Positions 28,532-36,201 of a stretch of DNA of 36,201 bases are shown one piece after another. The notes under the pieces are model-generated. The model did no database searches and had not been told where the DNA came from. It worked only from the letters and a program-made list of their open reading frames with translations. This DNA is from Flavobacteriales bacterium. GTDB taxonomy: Bacteria; Bacteroidota; Bacteroidia; Flavobacteriales; BACL11. Position numbers and translations under genes: made by a program. The first letter of the stretch is position 1, and each line of letters begins with the position of its first letter. The stretch lies in assembly GCA_002711125.1 (NCBI GenBank), contig PAHN01000004.1, positions 219,331-255,531 of the forward strand. The letters are read 5' to 3'.

Positions 28532-29191
28532 TTAATTTATTTTTTTTACTAATATGTTTTCTGAAATTTCTTTACTTAAATGTTCAATTTTACCTGCGTA
28601 TTCTATTTTCATAGATAGATCAAACTTAATTTTTTCTATAACTTTTAGTTCAGTGCCAATACTGATTTTTAGTTTTGTTAGATAGTCTAAAAAATCTTTA
28701 TCGTCCAGTGATACGCCCATGATTTTTGCTTTATCATTATATTGTAGATTAATTAAAGCGATATTTTTAGCAATAGGTAATTTGCCTTCTTTTGAAGGTA
28801 TTGGCTCACCATGAGGGTCAAATTTAGGATAGTTTAAGTACTTTTCAATTCGATCTATCAGTTCACTTGATTTTATATGTTCTAATTGTTCCGCTATTTC
28901 ATGCACTTCACTCCATTGAAATTTTAATTTTTTTACTAAAAAAGTTTCCCATAATCTATGTTTTCTTATGATACTTATCGCAAGAGATTTTCCTTTTTTA
29001 CTTAATTTAACTCCTTTGTATTTTTCATATTTTATTAATTTTTTTTCCTCTAGTTTTTTTAGCATATCGCTAACTGATGCGGGAGTTGTGTTAATTTCCT
29101 CTGCAATTGCATTTGTAGATACTTTATTACCTGTTATCATGCTGACAGATAAAATTGCTTTTAAATAGTTTTCTTCTGTTAAAGTTATCAT
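28532..29191 (-). CDS. DtxR/MntR-family metal-responsive repressor
   Basis: A 219-residue regulator with an N-terminal winged helix (TNAIAEEINTTPASVSDMLKKLEEKKLI) and a central dimerisation and metal-binding domain (IRKHRLWETFLVKKL, then EVHEIAEQLEHIKSSELIDRIEKYL with E and H ligands and FDPHGEPIPSKEG). A C-terminal FeoA/SH3-like domain (about 145-219) follows. Longer than MntR and like DtxR/IdeR. It represses metal uptake genes when Fe or Mn is bound. It is first in an operon with the ZIP gene and is divergent from a TonB receptor; the shared gap holds a perfect palindrome that is its probable operator. Confidence 0.93.
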   Translation of the reverse strand: MITLTEENYLKAILSVSMITGNKVSTNAIAEEINTTPASVSDMLKKLEEKKLIKYEKYKGVKLSKKGKSLAISIIRKHRLWETFLVKKLKFQWSEVHEIAEQLEHIKSSELIDRIEKYLNYPKFDPHGEPIPSKEGKLPIAKNIALINLQYNDKAKIMGVSLDDKDFLDYLTKLKISIGTELKVIEKIKFDLSMKIEYAGKIEHLSKEISENILVKKIN

Positions 29192-29228
29192 GCTGTAAAA
29201 TTAATAATTAAATTGATATAAAAAAAAG

Positions 29229-29244
29229 TTTAGACTTGTCTAAA
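29229..29244. promoter_or_regulatory. Probable DtxR/MntR-family operator palindrome
   Basis: TTTAGAC-TT-GTCTAAA is a perfect 7+2+7 palindrome, flanked by AAAg and aTTT that extend the symmetry with one mismatch. It lies in the 85-bp gap between the dtxR gene and the TonB receptor gene, where one dimer site could control both directions. A near-consensus -7 element (CATATTTG, 29252-29259) for the receptor begins 8 bases downstream, so bound repressor would block the promoter. Confidence 0.7.
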
Positions 29245-29276
29245 ATTTACTCATATTTGCATTCTTTAATTTTTTT

Positions 29277-31583
29277 ATGTTTTTAAGATTAATAATATTT
29301 AATATTTTAATTTTTTTAGCTAATAATGTGTATACGCAGTCATTAATTGGTAATGTTAGTTCTGAATCCGTAGATATTGCATATACAAATATTGTTCTAA
29401 CTAAAGGTAATGACTCATTTGGATCTTCTACGGACGAAAATGGTGTATTTAAAATAGATGACCTTTCTGTAGGTAAGTGGAAAATAAGCATTACAGCAAT
29501 TGGTTTTGAAAAATTTGATTCTATTATTTATGTTAATTCAGGTGTTAATGAGGTTAATTTTATTTTAAATGATTTAATCTATGGAATTGATCAAATTGTG
29601 GTAACTGGCACAAAAACCTTTAAGCGCAAAACAGAATCTGCTGTAATAGTAAATGTTATTGATGATTTGGCGTTATCAAATGTTCAGGCATGTAATTTAG
29701 CGGATGGTTTAAATTTTCAGTCTGGATTACGTTTAGAAGTAGATTGTCAGACATGTAATTATACGCAATTAAGAATGAACGGCTTAAGTGGAAGTTATTC
29801 TCAGGTATTAATTAATGGTAGGCCTGTTTTTAGTCCACTAACAGGTCTATATGGATTAGAGCAAATACCTGTAAACATGATTGATAGATTGGAAATTGTT
29901 AAAGGAGGAGGGAGTGCATTATATGGTTCATCTGCAATTGGCGGTGTAGTAAATGTGATTACTCGATTGCCTAAAAAAAACTCATATAATTTTGGATATA
30001 ATTATAATAATATTAATAATGTTTCAAATGATCTTGTTTTTTTTTGTAATTTGTCTGTTGCTTCTAAAAATGGTAAATCAGGAGTGTCTTTTTTTACAAA
30101 CCAAAGAGATAGAGATTGGTATGATCACAATGATGATAATTTTTCTGAATTACCTCTAATTAAGTCACGCTCATTTGGAATGAATTTATTCCTGCTTCCT
30201 AGAAATGATCATAAAATAGAAATTAATTTAGGTAGTATTAGTTCATATAGATTTGGTGGAGAGATGGTTGAATCTGAGCCTCACTTTGCATTGCAGGCTG
30301 AAGAAAGGAGTCATGATGTTTTAATAGGTAACATTGAATATCAGATTAATTTTAAAAATAACTCTTCTTTAGTAAGTTATCTTTCTTCTCAAAAGACAAA
30401 TAGAGATCATTATACAGGTGTTCGACCTCAATTAGGTTCATATGATGATATTTATCATTTACAGTATCCTCCTTATGGAGAGTCTGAAAGTAAAACTAGT
30501 CTTATTGGAATTCAGTATAATCGTATTTTAAATAATTATATAAGAACAAATGTAATTTCTGTTGGTTCCGAATTATCACGGGATGATGTTTTTGATAAAA
30601 TTTCAGCTTATACTTATTTGGTTGATGATAATAGTTATAACACTAGTTTTTTTATACAATCTGATTGGACTTTAAGTGATGATTTGAATTTGTTAAGTGG
30701 TTTTAGATTAGATAAGAGTTCTGTAATTGATAATATAATTTTTAGCCCAAGAGCTTCTTTGCTTTATGATATGAATAAAAACACTCAAGTACGATGTTCA
30801 TATGGTAGGGGTTTTAGAGCTCCTCAGGCTTTTGATACTGATTTGCATTTTGCGTTTGCAAATGGTGGTGTTTCTAGAATATTTTTAGATAAAGATTTAA
30901 CAGAAGAGAAATCTAATAGTTATACTTTTTCTATCAATCATGATAAACCATCTTACAATTATATATATGGCTTTACACTTGAGATGTTTTATACAGAATT
31001 AATGGGTGTCTTTTATCAAGAATATTCAGGTTTTGATGAATTTGGTCAAATATTTACTAAAAAAAATGGATCTGGAGCAATTGTATATGGTTTTCATGCA
31101 GAGAGTAGGTTAAATATTTCTCAAAAATTTCAGTTTGAATCAGGTTTTACTATACAAGAATCATATTACAATTCAGCAGTTTTGCATTCTGAAAATTTAA
31201 GCCCTATTAGAAAGTTTCTTCGTACTCCATCTAAATACGGTTATTTTACGATGTATTACCTCTTTTCCGATATCCTTAAGCTTTCAGTCAATACAATTTA
31301 TACTGGCTCAATGGAATTAGTTCATTTTGCTGGAGCGCCCGGTGTTGTGTATGATGAATATGTTAGTACTAAAGATTTTTACAATACAGGTGTGCGGATT
31401 TCTTATACTAAAGAGTTAAGTGGGTTGGGGTTTTCTGTTGAGTCAAATATTGGTGTTAAAAATTTATTTAACGCTTACCAAAACGATTTTGATATGTTTC
31501 AAAATAGGGATAGTAACTTTATCTACGGACCTGCAAATCCGCGAGTTTTTTATTTAGAATTTGTATTTAATTCATTACTGTAA
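29277..31583 (+). CDS. TonB-dependent outer-membrane receptor, probably metal/siderophore linked
   Basis: A 768-residue receptor: signal peptide to about residue 20 (YTQSL), then a CarboxypepD-regulatory-like beta-sandwich (about 20-100). The TonB plug domain follows (about 105-230, with IDQIVVTGTK as probable TonB-box-adjacent segment, LNGLSGSYSQVLINGRPVF-like motif, GGGSALYGSSAIGGVVNVI), and a 22-strand barrel ending in FNSLL with aromatic terminus. The plug carries a cysteine cluster, EVDCQTCNYTQLRMNGL, also known in other Bacteroidota metal-associated receptors. It probably imports a chelated metal and is likely controlled by the neighbouring DtxR-family repressor. A T9 run at 30037-30045 is inside the gene but the frame is intact. 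Confidence 0.9.
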   Translation: MFLRLIIFNILIFLANNVYTQSLIGNVSSESVDIAYTNIVLTKGNDSFGSSTDENGVFKIDDLSVGKWKISITAIGFEKFDSIIYVNSGVNEVNFILNDLIYGIDQIVVTGTKTFKRKTESAVIVNVIDDLALSNVQACNLADGLNFQSGLRLEVDCQTCNYTQLRMNGLSGSYSQVLINGRPVFSPLTGLYGLEQIPVNMIDRLEIVKGGGSALYGSSAIGGVVNVITRLPKKNSYNFGYNYNNINNVSNDLVFFCNLSVASKNGKSGVSFFTNQRDRDWYDHNDDNFSELPLIKSRSFGMNLFLLPRNDHKIEINLGSISSYRFGGEMVESEPHFALQAEERSHDVLIGNIEYQINFKNNSSLVSYLSSQKTNRDHYTGVRPQLGSYDDIYHLQYPPYGESESKTSLIGIQYNRILNNYIRTNVISVGSELSRDDVFDKISAYTYLVDDNSYNTSFFIQSDWTLSDDLNLLSGFRLDKSSVIDNIIFSPRASLLYDMNKNTQVRCSYGRGFRAPQAFDTDLHFAFANGGVSRIFLDKDLTEEKSNSYTFSINHDKPSYNYIYGFTLEMFYTELMGVFYQEYSGFDEFGQIFTKKNGSGAIVYGFHAESRLNISQKFQFESGFTIQESYYNSAVLHSENLSPIRKFLRTPSKYGYFTMYYLFSDILKLSVNTIYTGSMELVHFAGAPGVVYDEYVSTKDFYNTGVRISYTKELSGLGFSVESNIGVKNLFNAYQNDFDMFQNRDSNFIYGPANPRVFYLEFVFNSLL

Positions 31584-31594
31584 ATTAACTTCTG

Positions 31595-31775
31595 TAAACA
31601 CTTTTTAGCTTTATTTTTTTATTTTTAAGTAAACATTTTTGTGATTTTAAATAATTTTATTTAAATTGCTCTTTTCCAAATAATTACAATGCTTATATAA
31701 ACAATAAATATACCTATTTTAATGTATTAAACACTTATAATGATAAGATTTTATATATTTGTTTAATAAACACTT
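31595..31775. repeat. Cluster of TAAACACTT direct repeats before the XRE regulator
   Basis: TAAACACTT occurs at 31595-31603, 31728-31736 and 31767-31775, a one-base variant TAAACATTT at 31630-31638 and a bare TAAACA at 31698-31703. The last copy forms a perfect palindrome TGTTTA-A-TAAACA at 31760-31772 that overlaps the promoter. All lie in the 217-bp gap between the TonB receptor and the XRE gene, which otherwise holds no visible gene. Confidence 0.5.
31754..31761 (+). promoter_or_regulatory. Bacteroidetes-type -7 element for the XRE regulator
   Basis: TATATTTG matches TAnnTTTG, 40 bases before the ATG at 31801, and is overlapped by the TGTTTAATAAACA palindrome, which could be an autoregulatory operator. 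Confidence 0.45.
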
Positions 31776-31800
31776 GTTAACAATTGTAAATTATTAAAAA

Positions 31801-32103
31801 ATGCACTTAAGAATAAAAAAATGGTTAGATTTAAATAATCAAAAAGCCTCAGAATTGGCGAAAAATATTGGTGTTAATAGAGCTACAATTTCACATATTT
31901 TGTCAGGTCGAAATAAACCAAGTATTGATTTTTTAGAAAAATTATTACATGTATATCCAAATATAAATGCAAATTGGTTAATTACTGGTGTTGGAAGTAT
32001 TAATCTTGAAGATAGTGATAGTATTTCTGAAAGAAACTTATCTAAAGTAGTGGTTTTTTATAATGATAACACTTTTGATGAACTTCAAAATAAAATTCTT
32101 TAA
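31801..32103 (+). CDS. XRE-family helix-turn-helix regulator
   Basis: A small 100-residue DNA-binding protein: Cro/CI-type HTH at about residues 10-60 (QKASELAKNIGVNRATISHILSGR then KPSIDFLEKLL), followed by YPNINANWLITGVGSI, a motif found in many Bacteroidota XRE proteins. The C-terminal 25 residues show nothing recognisable. Target genes are unknown; repeats upstream suggest autoregulation (inference). It has its own -7 element. Confidence 0.88.
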   Translation: MHLRIKKWLDLNNQKASELAKNIGVNRATISHILSGRNKPSIDFLEKLLHVYPNINANWLITGVGSINLEDSDSISERNLSKVVVFYNDNTFDELQNKIL

Positions 32104-32154
32104 ATCTTCTTTATAATCTGATGATTTAACGAACCTATTATAACTCAATATTAT

Positions 32155-32162
32155 TACTTTTG
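32155..32162 (+). promoter_or_regulatory. Bacteroidetes-type -7 element for pyrD
   Basis: TACTTTTG matches TAnnTTTG, 13 bases before the pyrD ATG. Confidence 0.5.
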
Positions 32163-32175
32163 TCTAAAAATTAGT

Positions 32176-33213
32176 ATGTACAAGCTAATTAGATCTATCT
32201 TGTTTTTATTTAACCCAGAGTTAATTCATCATTTTAGTTTTAGCTGTATAAAATATTTATCAAAAATCCCGGGTTTTTCTATATTAATGCACTTTTTTTA
32301 TAGTACTAATAGCAAGGATTTAGAAATTGAGGTTTTTGGTTTAAAATTTAAAAATAGAGTTGGTCTTGCAGCTGGATTTGATAAAGATGCAAAGCTATAT
32401 AATGAATTAAGTTCTTTTGGATTTGGCTTTATTGAAGTAGGTACTGTTACACCATTACCTCAAGAAGGTAATCCTAAGCCTAGGTTATTTCGTCTTAAAT
32501 CAGATCAAGCCATTATTAATAGAATGGGCTTTAATAACAGTGGCTTAAAAAGTATTGTGAAAAACTTAAAAGATAAACATACTGATATTATCATTGGTGG
32601 AAATATTGGTAAAAATAAAATAACCAAAAATGAGGAGGCTGTAAAAGATTATATTCTTTGCTTTGAAGCATTATTTCCATATGTAAATTATTTTGTGGTT
32701 AATGTTAGCTCACCTAATACACCAGGATTACGCGATTTACAAGATAAGGATCCTTTAACAAACCTTCTAAATACATTGCAAAAAATAAATTTATCTATGC
32801 AAAAAAGAAAGCCAATATTATTAAAAATTGCACCTGATTTGACAAATGAACAATTAGATGATATTGTGGATATAGTTAAATTTACAAAAATAGATGGAGT
32901 TGTTGCAACGAATACAACAATTAATAGGGATGGACTAATAGAGAGTCAGAATAAGCTAAATTCTATTGGAAATGGAGGTCTTAGTGGCAAGCCTTTAAAA
33001 GAAAGATCTAATGAAGTTATTAAATACCTATCTACAAAGTCGAATAACTCTTTCCCAATTATAGGAGTAGGTGGAATCCATTCAGCAAATGATGCCTTAG
33101 AAAAAATTAAATGTGGAGCAACTTTAGTGCAATTATATACAGGTTTTGTATATGAAGGTCCCTCGTTGATAAAAAGTATAAATAAATCACTTTTAGATTA
33201 TGAAAATAATTGA
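32176..33213 (+). CDS. pyrD: Dihydroorotate dehydrogenase (quinone), class 2
   Basis: Fourth step of pyrimidine synthesis: oxidises dihydroorotate to orotate with FMN and quinone, at the inner membrane. The N-terminal ~45 residues form the class 2 amphipathic membrane-docking extension ([13 protein letters not shown]). The core shows [10 protein letters not shown] (63-72), [20 protein letters not shown] (88-107), NRMGFNN, GGNIGKN and [14 protein letters not shown] with the catalytic Ser about residue 179. [15 protein letters not shown] and GVGGI are the FMN phosphate motifs. 345 residues is typical. The last 14 bp overlap the next gene. Confidence 0.96.
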   Translation: MYKLIRSILFLFNPELIHHFSFSCIKYLSKIPGFSILMHFFYSTNSKDLEIEVFGLKFKNRVGLAAGFDKDAKLYNELSSFGFGFIEVGTVTPLPQEGNPKPRLFRLKSDQAIINRMGFNNSGLKSIVKNLKDKHTDIIIGGNIGKNKITKNEEAVKDYILCFEALFPYVNYFVVNVSSPNTPGLRDLQDKDPLTNLLNTLQKINLSMQKRKPILLKIAPDLTNEQLDDIVDIVKFTKIDGVVATNTTINRDGLIESQNKLNSIGNGGLSGKPLKERSNEVIKYLSTKSNNSFPIIGVGGIHSANDALEKIKCGATLVQLYTGFVYEGPSLIKSINKSLLDYENN

Positions 33214-34030
33214 ATGTCCTAGAGATGCAATGCAAGGAATTAAAGATTTTATTCCTACTGATCTAAAAGTAAAATACATAAATCAACTACTAAATATAGG
33301 TTTTGATACAATTGATTTTGGAAGTTTTGTTTCTCCAAAGTCAATTCCTCAGCTCAGAGATACTAAAGAAGTTTTAAATGCACTTGATTTATCTAACACG
33401 AAATCTAAATTGTTAGCTATTATTGCAAATATTAGGGGTGCACAAGATGCATGTAGATTTAGTCAAATCAATTTTTTAGGCTTTCCTCTTTCTATTTCAC
33501 CAACATTTCAGAAAAGAAATACAAATAAGACTATTGAAGATTCTTTTGAAGAAGTAAAAAAAATAAAAGATTTAACAGCTTTACATGCTAAAGAGTTGGT
33601 TGTTTATTTATCTATGGCTTTTGGTAATCCTTATGGTGAGAATTTTCATCCCGAAATTGTTCTAGAGATGGTTGAATTACTAAATACAATGGAAATTAAA
33701 ACTATTGCATTGTCTGATACAATTGGGGTTGCTGATCCTTCCATTATTTCTTCTGTTTTTGATAATTTAATAAATAAATATCCTCAAATTGAGTTTGGTG
33801 CACATTTTCACTCTACAAAAGATAAATGGAAAGAAAAAATTGATGCAGCATATAAAAGTGGTTGCAGAAGATTTGATGGTACACTTAAGGGATATGGTGG
33901 ATGTCCAATGGCTAAGGATGAATTAGTTGGCAATATTGACACAGAAAATATTATAAATTACTTTAGCTTAAGTTTTGATAATAAGTCTCTTAATAATGCA
34001 AAATATTTGTGTGATTTAATTTTTAATTAA
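33200..34030 (+). CDS. HMG-CoA lyase-like aldolase/lyase
   Basis: DRE-TIM-family metalloenzyme of 276 residues. It retains the HMG-CoA lyase residues: R8 and D9 in ECPRDAMQG, the metal ligands H202 and H204 in GAHFHS, the catalytic C235 in [13 protein letters not shown] and N245. HMG-CoA lyase cleaves 3-hydroxy-3-methylglutaryl-CoA to acetyl-CoA and acetoacetate in leucine degradation. The start ATG lies 14 bp inside the end of pyrD, implying coupled translation. No other leucine-catabolism gene is nearby, so the assignment rests on motifs. Confidence 0.88.
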   Translation: MKIIECPRDAMQGIKDFIPTDLKVKYINQLLNIGFDTIDFGSFVSPKSIPQLRDTKEVLNALDLSNTKSKLLAIIANIRGAQDACRFSQINFLGFPLSISPTFQKRNTNKTIEDSFEEVKKIKDLTALHAKELVVYLSMAFGNPYGENFHPEIVLEMVELLNTMEIKTIALSDTIGVADPSIISSVFDNLINKYPQIEFGAHFHSTKDKWKEKIDAAYKSGCRRFDGTLKGYGGCPMAKDELVGNIDTENIINYFSLSFDNKSLNNAKYLCDLIFN

Positions 34031-34043
34031 TAATTATTATAAG

Positions 34044-34144
34044 ATGAAAAATATATTTTTTTTATATCTTTTTTTCCCAATACAACTGATGAAAATAAGC
34101 AGTTAAATAGAAGATCTGAAATTATATTGATTAGAGATTATTAA
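34044..34144 (+). pseudogene. Relic of an OmpA-family gene (start and end only)
   Basis: Two fragments abut. From the ATG at 34044 comes a signal-peptide-like opening (MKNIFFLYLFFP). In a second frame from 34079 to the TAA at 34142-34144 comes NTTDENKQLNRRSEIILI, which has the PN..ENk.LNRR ending of OmpA C-terminal domains; compare YPNNSMENRALNRRTSFVIL at the end of the first gene in this window. The central part is missing, consistent with a large internal deletion or decay. The remaining gap up to 34186 shows nothing else. Confidence 0.6.
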
Positions 34145-34186
34145 AAATTATTTATTAATTTTAAAAATATTTTTTAACTATTATTT

Positions 34187-34474
34187 ATGAAAATTTTTAT
34201 TAAAACACTTTTTATTTCAATTTTATTATTTGCTTGTAATCAAAATAATAATAATTGGGATTTAGAGGATAAAAAAGAATTTATGAAATCCTGTCAAATA
34301 GGTATTCCTAACGACCTTTTTTCTAAAGATAAGCAAGAAGCTTATTGTGATTGTGCATTAAATATTTACATGCAGAAATATAAAAACTTAGAAGAAGCTA
34401 ACGAAGCGATCTTAGGAACAAATTTAAAAGAGATCATGAATGATATTGAACCATGTGTAGAACAATTACAATAA
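34187..34474 (+). CDS. Small lipoprotein, unknown function
   Basis: A 95-residue protein with lipoprotein signal MKIFIKTLFISILLFAC (C17) then NQNNNNWD. The mature part has the spaced cysteines SCQIGI, AYCDCAL and EPCVE, a pattern of small Bacteroidota lipoproteins in which the cysteines probably form disulfides. Function unknown. It lies between the OmpA relic and the riboswitch; no promoter match was seen. Confidence 0.75.
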   Translation: MKIFIKTLFISILLFACNQNNNNWDLEDKKEFMKSCQIGIPNDLFSKDKQEAYCDCALNIYMQKYKNLEEANEAILGTNLKEIMNDIEPCVEQLQ

Positions 34475-34546
34475 CAAATATTTCATGTTTATTTAAATAA
34501 TTATTTTATCTATTGTATTTTATTTAAAATATATTATTTTCACACC

Positions 34547-34706
34547 GTTATTAGTACTATATAGTTTAATAGGGAATGAGGTGAAAATCCTCGACTTTTC
34601 CAGAAGCTGTAAAGTCACGATTCTTTAAAAAACAAATTAAACCACTGTATTTATATGGGAAGGTATGTTTTTTAAAATTGACTGAGTCAGAATACCTGCT
34701 TATAAC
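34547..34706 (+). ncRNA. Cobalamin (B12) riboswitch
   Basis: The aptamer landmarks appear in order: a 5-bp P1 (GTTAT 34547-34551 with ATAAC 34702-34706), TTTAATAGGGAATGAGG, the GAGGTGAAAATCCTC hairpin, GCTGTAAAG, then ACCACTGTAT, TGGGAAGG and the B12-box-like GAGTCAGAATACCTGC at 34684-34699. These fit the cobalamin aptamer's conserved core. The downstream hairpin TTGTTT(34719-34724)-loop-AAACAA(34732-34737) sits 7 bases before the receptor ATG and could be the expression platform. Binding ligand (AdoCbl versus other corrinoids) is not readable. Confidence 0.88.
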
Positions 34707-34744
34707 AATAAAACTTAATTGTTTCTGGTAAAAACAACCTAAGA

Positions 34745-36201
34745 ATGAGATATTATTTTATTTATCTGTACCTTATTATTTATTGTGAAAATTTATTTTG
34801 TCAAATAAATGCAAACAATCTTTTATTACCACCTATAAACGTAGAGGATTCAAAGCTATACACACATTCTATAGCTACAAATATTGATTCTATTAATGTT
34901 AGCAGTTACACTAAATCCCAAACTCTTTCAGATTTAATAGAGCGTAATTCAGCAATTTATATAAAAAAATATGGTGCTTTATCTACTCCTACATTTAGAG
35001 GAACATCCAGTTCCCATACATTAGTGTTATGGAACGGTGTACCTATAAATTCAATCGCTAATGGATTAATTGATGCATTTAATGTTCCTGTAAGTAGTTT
35101 GTTTAGCACAAAGTTAGTGCATGGTGGAGATGGATCTGTATTTGGAAGTGGTGCAATTGGAGGAAGGATTCATTTAGAAAATAATTATGAATTTAAAGAA
35201 AATGATAATTTAAATATAATAATAGAACAAGGAAGTTATGGATTAAATAGTAATTCAATTTCTTTGAATAGCTCTAATGATAAAATATTTATATCTTCTT
35301 TATTAAATATATTAGAAGATAGGAATCAATTCACTTATATTAATACTTCTCTTCCTAACAATCCTATTGTTACTAACAGTTACGGAAAAATAAAATCTGA
35401 GCAATATCAATTTAATTTTGCATATAAGAATAATAGTTTTAATACTATACGATTTAATTACTGGAGAACATATAACAATAGAGAAGTGGCACAGAATATG
35501 ACTATTATAAACTCAGATGCAAAGCAATTCGATGAAATAGATAGAGCATCTCTAACTTCATTGAATTATTTAAAATATTTTGATCTTAAAATACAACAAA
35601 GCTATTTAAAGGAAAAATTTAATTATACGGAGTTGTCTAAAAATATTAATAGTTATTATGCTTCCAATTCTCATATTACTGATATAGATTTAAAAAAGAA
35701 ATTCAAGTATATGTTGCTAAATCTTGGCTCTCTTTATATTAATAATAATATGTATAATAATAACTATTTAAATATAGAGATTAATGAACGTCAAGCAGCT
35801 ATTTATTCTGCATTACAATTTTATAGTAAAGGTTTTAAATCAAATATTGTTTTAAGAAAAGAATGGCATAGTAATTTTAAATCTCCGCTTTTATCTACAG
35901 TTGCATTAGAAAAAAGATTTTATAACATTCGATTTAGATATAAGTTTAATAAGAATTTTAGAATACCAACATTTAATGATAGATTTTGGTTTACATCTAG
36001 TGCATCAGGAAATATTAACTTATTGCCAGAGTTAGCTAATAGTAATGAGTTTGGTTTTGACTTAAATTCTTTTATTGATATACATATTACAGCATACAAC
36101 ATAAATATATCAAATATGATTTTATGGCAACCTCTGGATGAAGGTGTATGGCAGCCTAACAATGTAAAAAGTGTTAGGAGCAGGGGTTTAGAAACTAAAT
36201 T
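34745..36201 (+). CDS. BtuB-like TonB-dependent receptor (3' end outside window)
   Basis: Open from ATG at 34745 to the window edge without a stop (485 codons). Signal peptide to about residue 20 (YCENLFCQ). The plug domain shows SQTLSDLIERNSAIYIKKYG, a FRGTSSSHTLVLWNG motif and HGGDGSVFGSGAIGGRI. A beta-barrel region follows with FRIPTFNDRFWF and LPELANSNEFGFDL, and the open frame is still in the barrel (WQPNNVKSVRSRGLETK). Given the cobalamin riboswitch directly upstream, import of B12 or another corrinoid is the likely function. Unlike the receptor at 29277 it has no CarboxypepD domain, as is usual for BtuB. Confidence 0.9.
   Translation, partial: MRYYFIYLYLIIYCENLFCQINANNLLLPPINVEDSKLYTHSIATNIDSINVSSYTKSQTLSDLIERNSAIYIKKYGALSTPTFRGTSSSHTLVLWNGVPINSIANGLIDAFNVPVSSLFSTKLVHGGDGSVFGSGAIGGRIHLENNYEFKENDNLNIIIEQGSYGLNSNSISLNSSNDKIFISSLLNILEDRNQFTYINTSLPNNPIVTNSYGKIKSEQYQFNFAYKNNSFNTIRFNYWRTYNNREVAQNMTIINSDAKQFDEIDRASLTSLNYLKYFDLKIQQSYLKEKFNYTELSKNINSYYASNSHITDIDLKKKFKYMLLNLGSLYINNNMYNNNYLNIEINERQAAIYSALQFYSKGFKSNIVLRKEWHSNFKSPLLSTVALEKRFYNIRFRYKFNKNFRIPTFNDRFWFTSSASGNINLLPELANSNEFGFDLNSFIDIHITAYNINISNMILWQPLDEGVWQPNNVKSVRSRGLETK

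Noticed and set aside
30037-30045. T9 run within the TonB receptor as a second slippage site
   Set aside because: The frame is intact across it, and nothing suggests length variation.
31584-31800. A tRNA or small RNA in the gap before the XRE gene
   Set aside because: No cloverleaf or GTTCRA T-loop was seen; the only structure is the TAAACACTT repeats and promoter.
35920-36162. An 80-codon minus-strand frame near the right end
   Set aside because: The plus strand here is the continuous barrel of the BtuB-like receptor; the minus frame has no recognisable motif.

Overview
The window is a very AT-rich, gene-dense chromosomal segment of a member of the Bacteroidota, most likely a (probably marine) Flavobacteriales-type organism. 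The support is direct: a type IX secretion sorting domain (type B) on a 1142-residue secreted protein, PD40/OmpA and TonB-receptor proteins, OstA-like, SurA-like and LuxC-like genes in arrangements familiar from this phylum, and repeated matches to the Bacteroidetes -7 promoter element TAnnTTTG a short distance before start codons. I see no tRNA, rRNA, CRISPR array, insertion sequence, integrase or phage gene; this is mostly core genome.

Layout. 1-1061: 3' part of a PD40-OmpA envelope protein. 7805-1054 (minus): glyA, a bifunctional RelA/SpoT enzyme, a Fur-family regulator, purA and an OstA-like protein, with a promoter before glyA and another before fur. 7861-12280 (plus): an NMO/FabK-like flavoprotein and the large T9SS cargo protein. 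12368-19766 (plus): guaB, then a tight train of three periplasmic folding factors (double-parvulin PPIase, SurA-like lipoprotein, SurA), a MoxR AAA+ ATPase and peptide deformylase, most joined by TAATG overlaps. 23209-19768 (minus): recR, a 2-oxoacid dehydrogenase E2, a DEDDh exonuclease with a DUF3820-like tail and a FAH-family hydrolase. 23267-25731 (plus): sodium/solute symporter and LuxC-like acyl-CoA reductase. 29191-25775 (minus): DtxR/MntR regulator, ZIP transporter, smpB and a beta-helix lipoprotein. 29277-31583 (plus): a TonB receptor divergent from the DtxR gene. 31801-36201 (plus): XRE regulator, pyrD, an HMG-CoA-lyase-like gene, an OmpA-family gene relic, a small lipoprotein, a cobalamin riboswitch, and the 5' part of a BtuB-like TonB receptor that runs off the window.

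How the parts fit. Two metal or cofactor import circuits can be read from the DNA. One is a DtxR-family regulator with a perfect TTTAGAC-TT-GTCTAAA palindrome in the divergent gap shared with a TonB receptor and with the regulator's own ZIP transporter operon. The other is a B12 riboswitch in front of an outer-membrane receptor. The PPIase trio probably serves outer-membrane protein biogenesis, including the TonB receptors and OmpA proteins.

The most unusual items are: a 10-T homopolymer that breaks the lipoprotein signal of the middle PPIase-cluster gene and would be repaired exactly by loss of one T; a 34044-34144 relic consisting of the start and end of an OmpA-family gene; an OstA-like gene with only a TTG start, in frame with the purA stop; a cluster of TAAACACTT repeats before the XRE gene; and an inverted repeat shared by the 3' ends of two convergent genes. 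I found no convincing wholly new multi-gene system.
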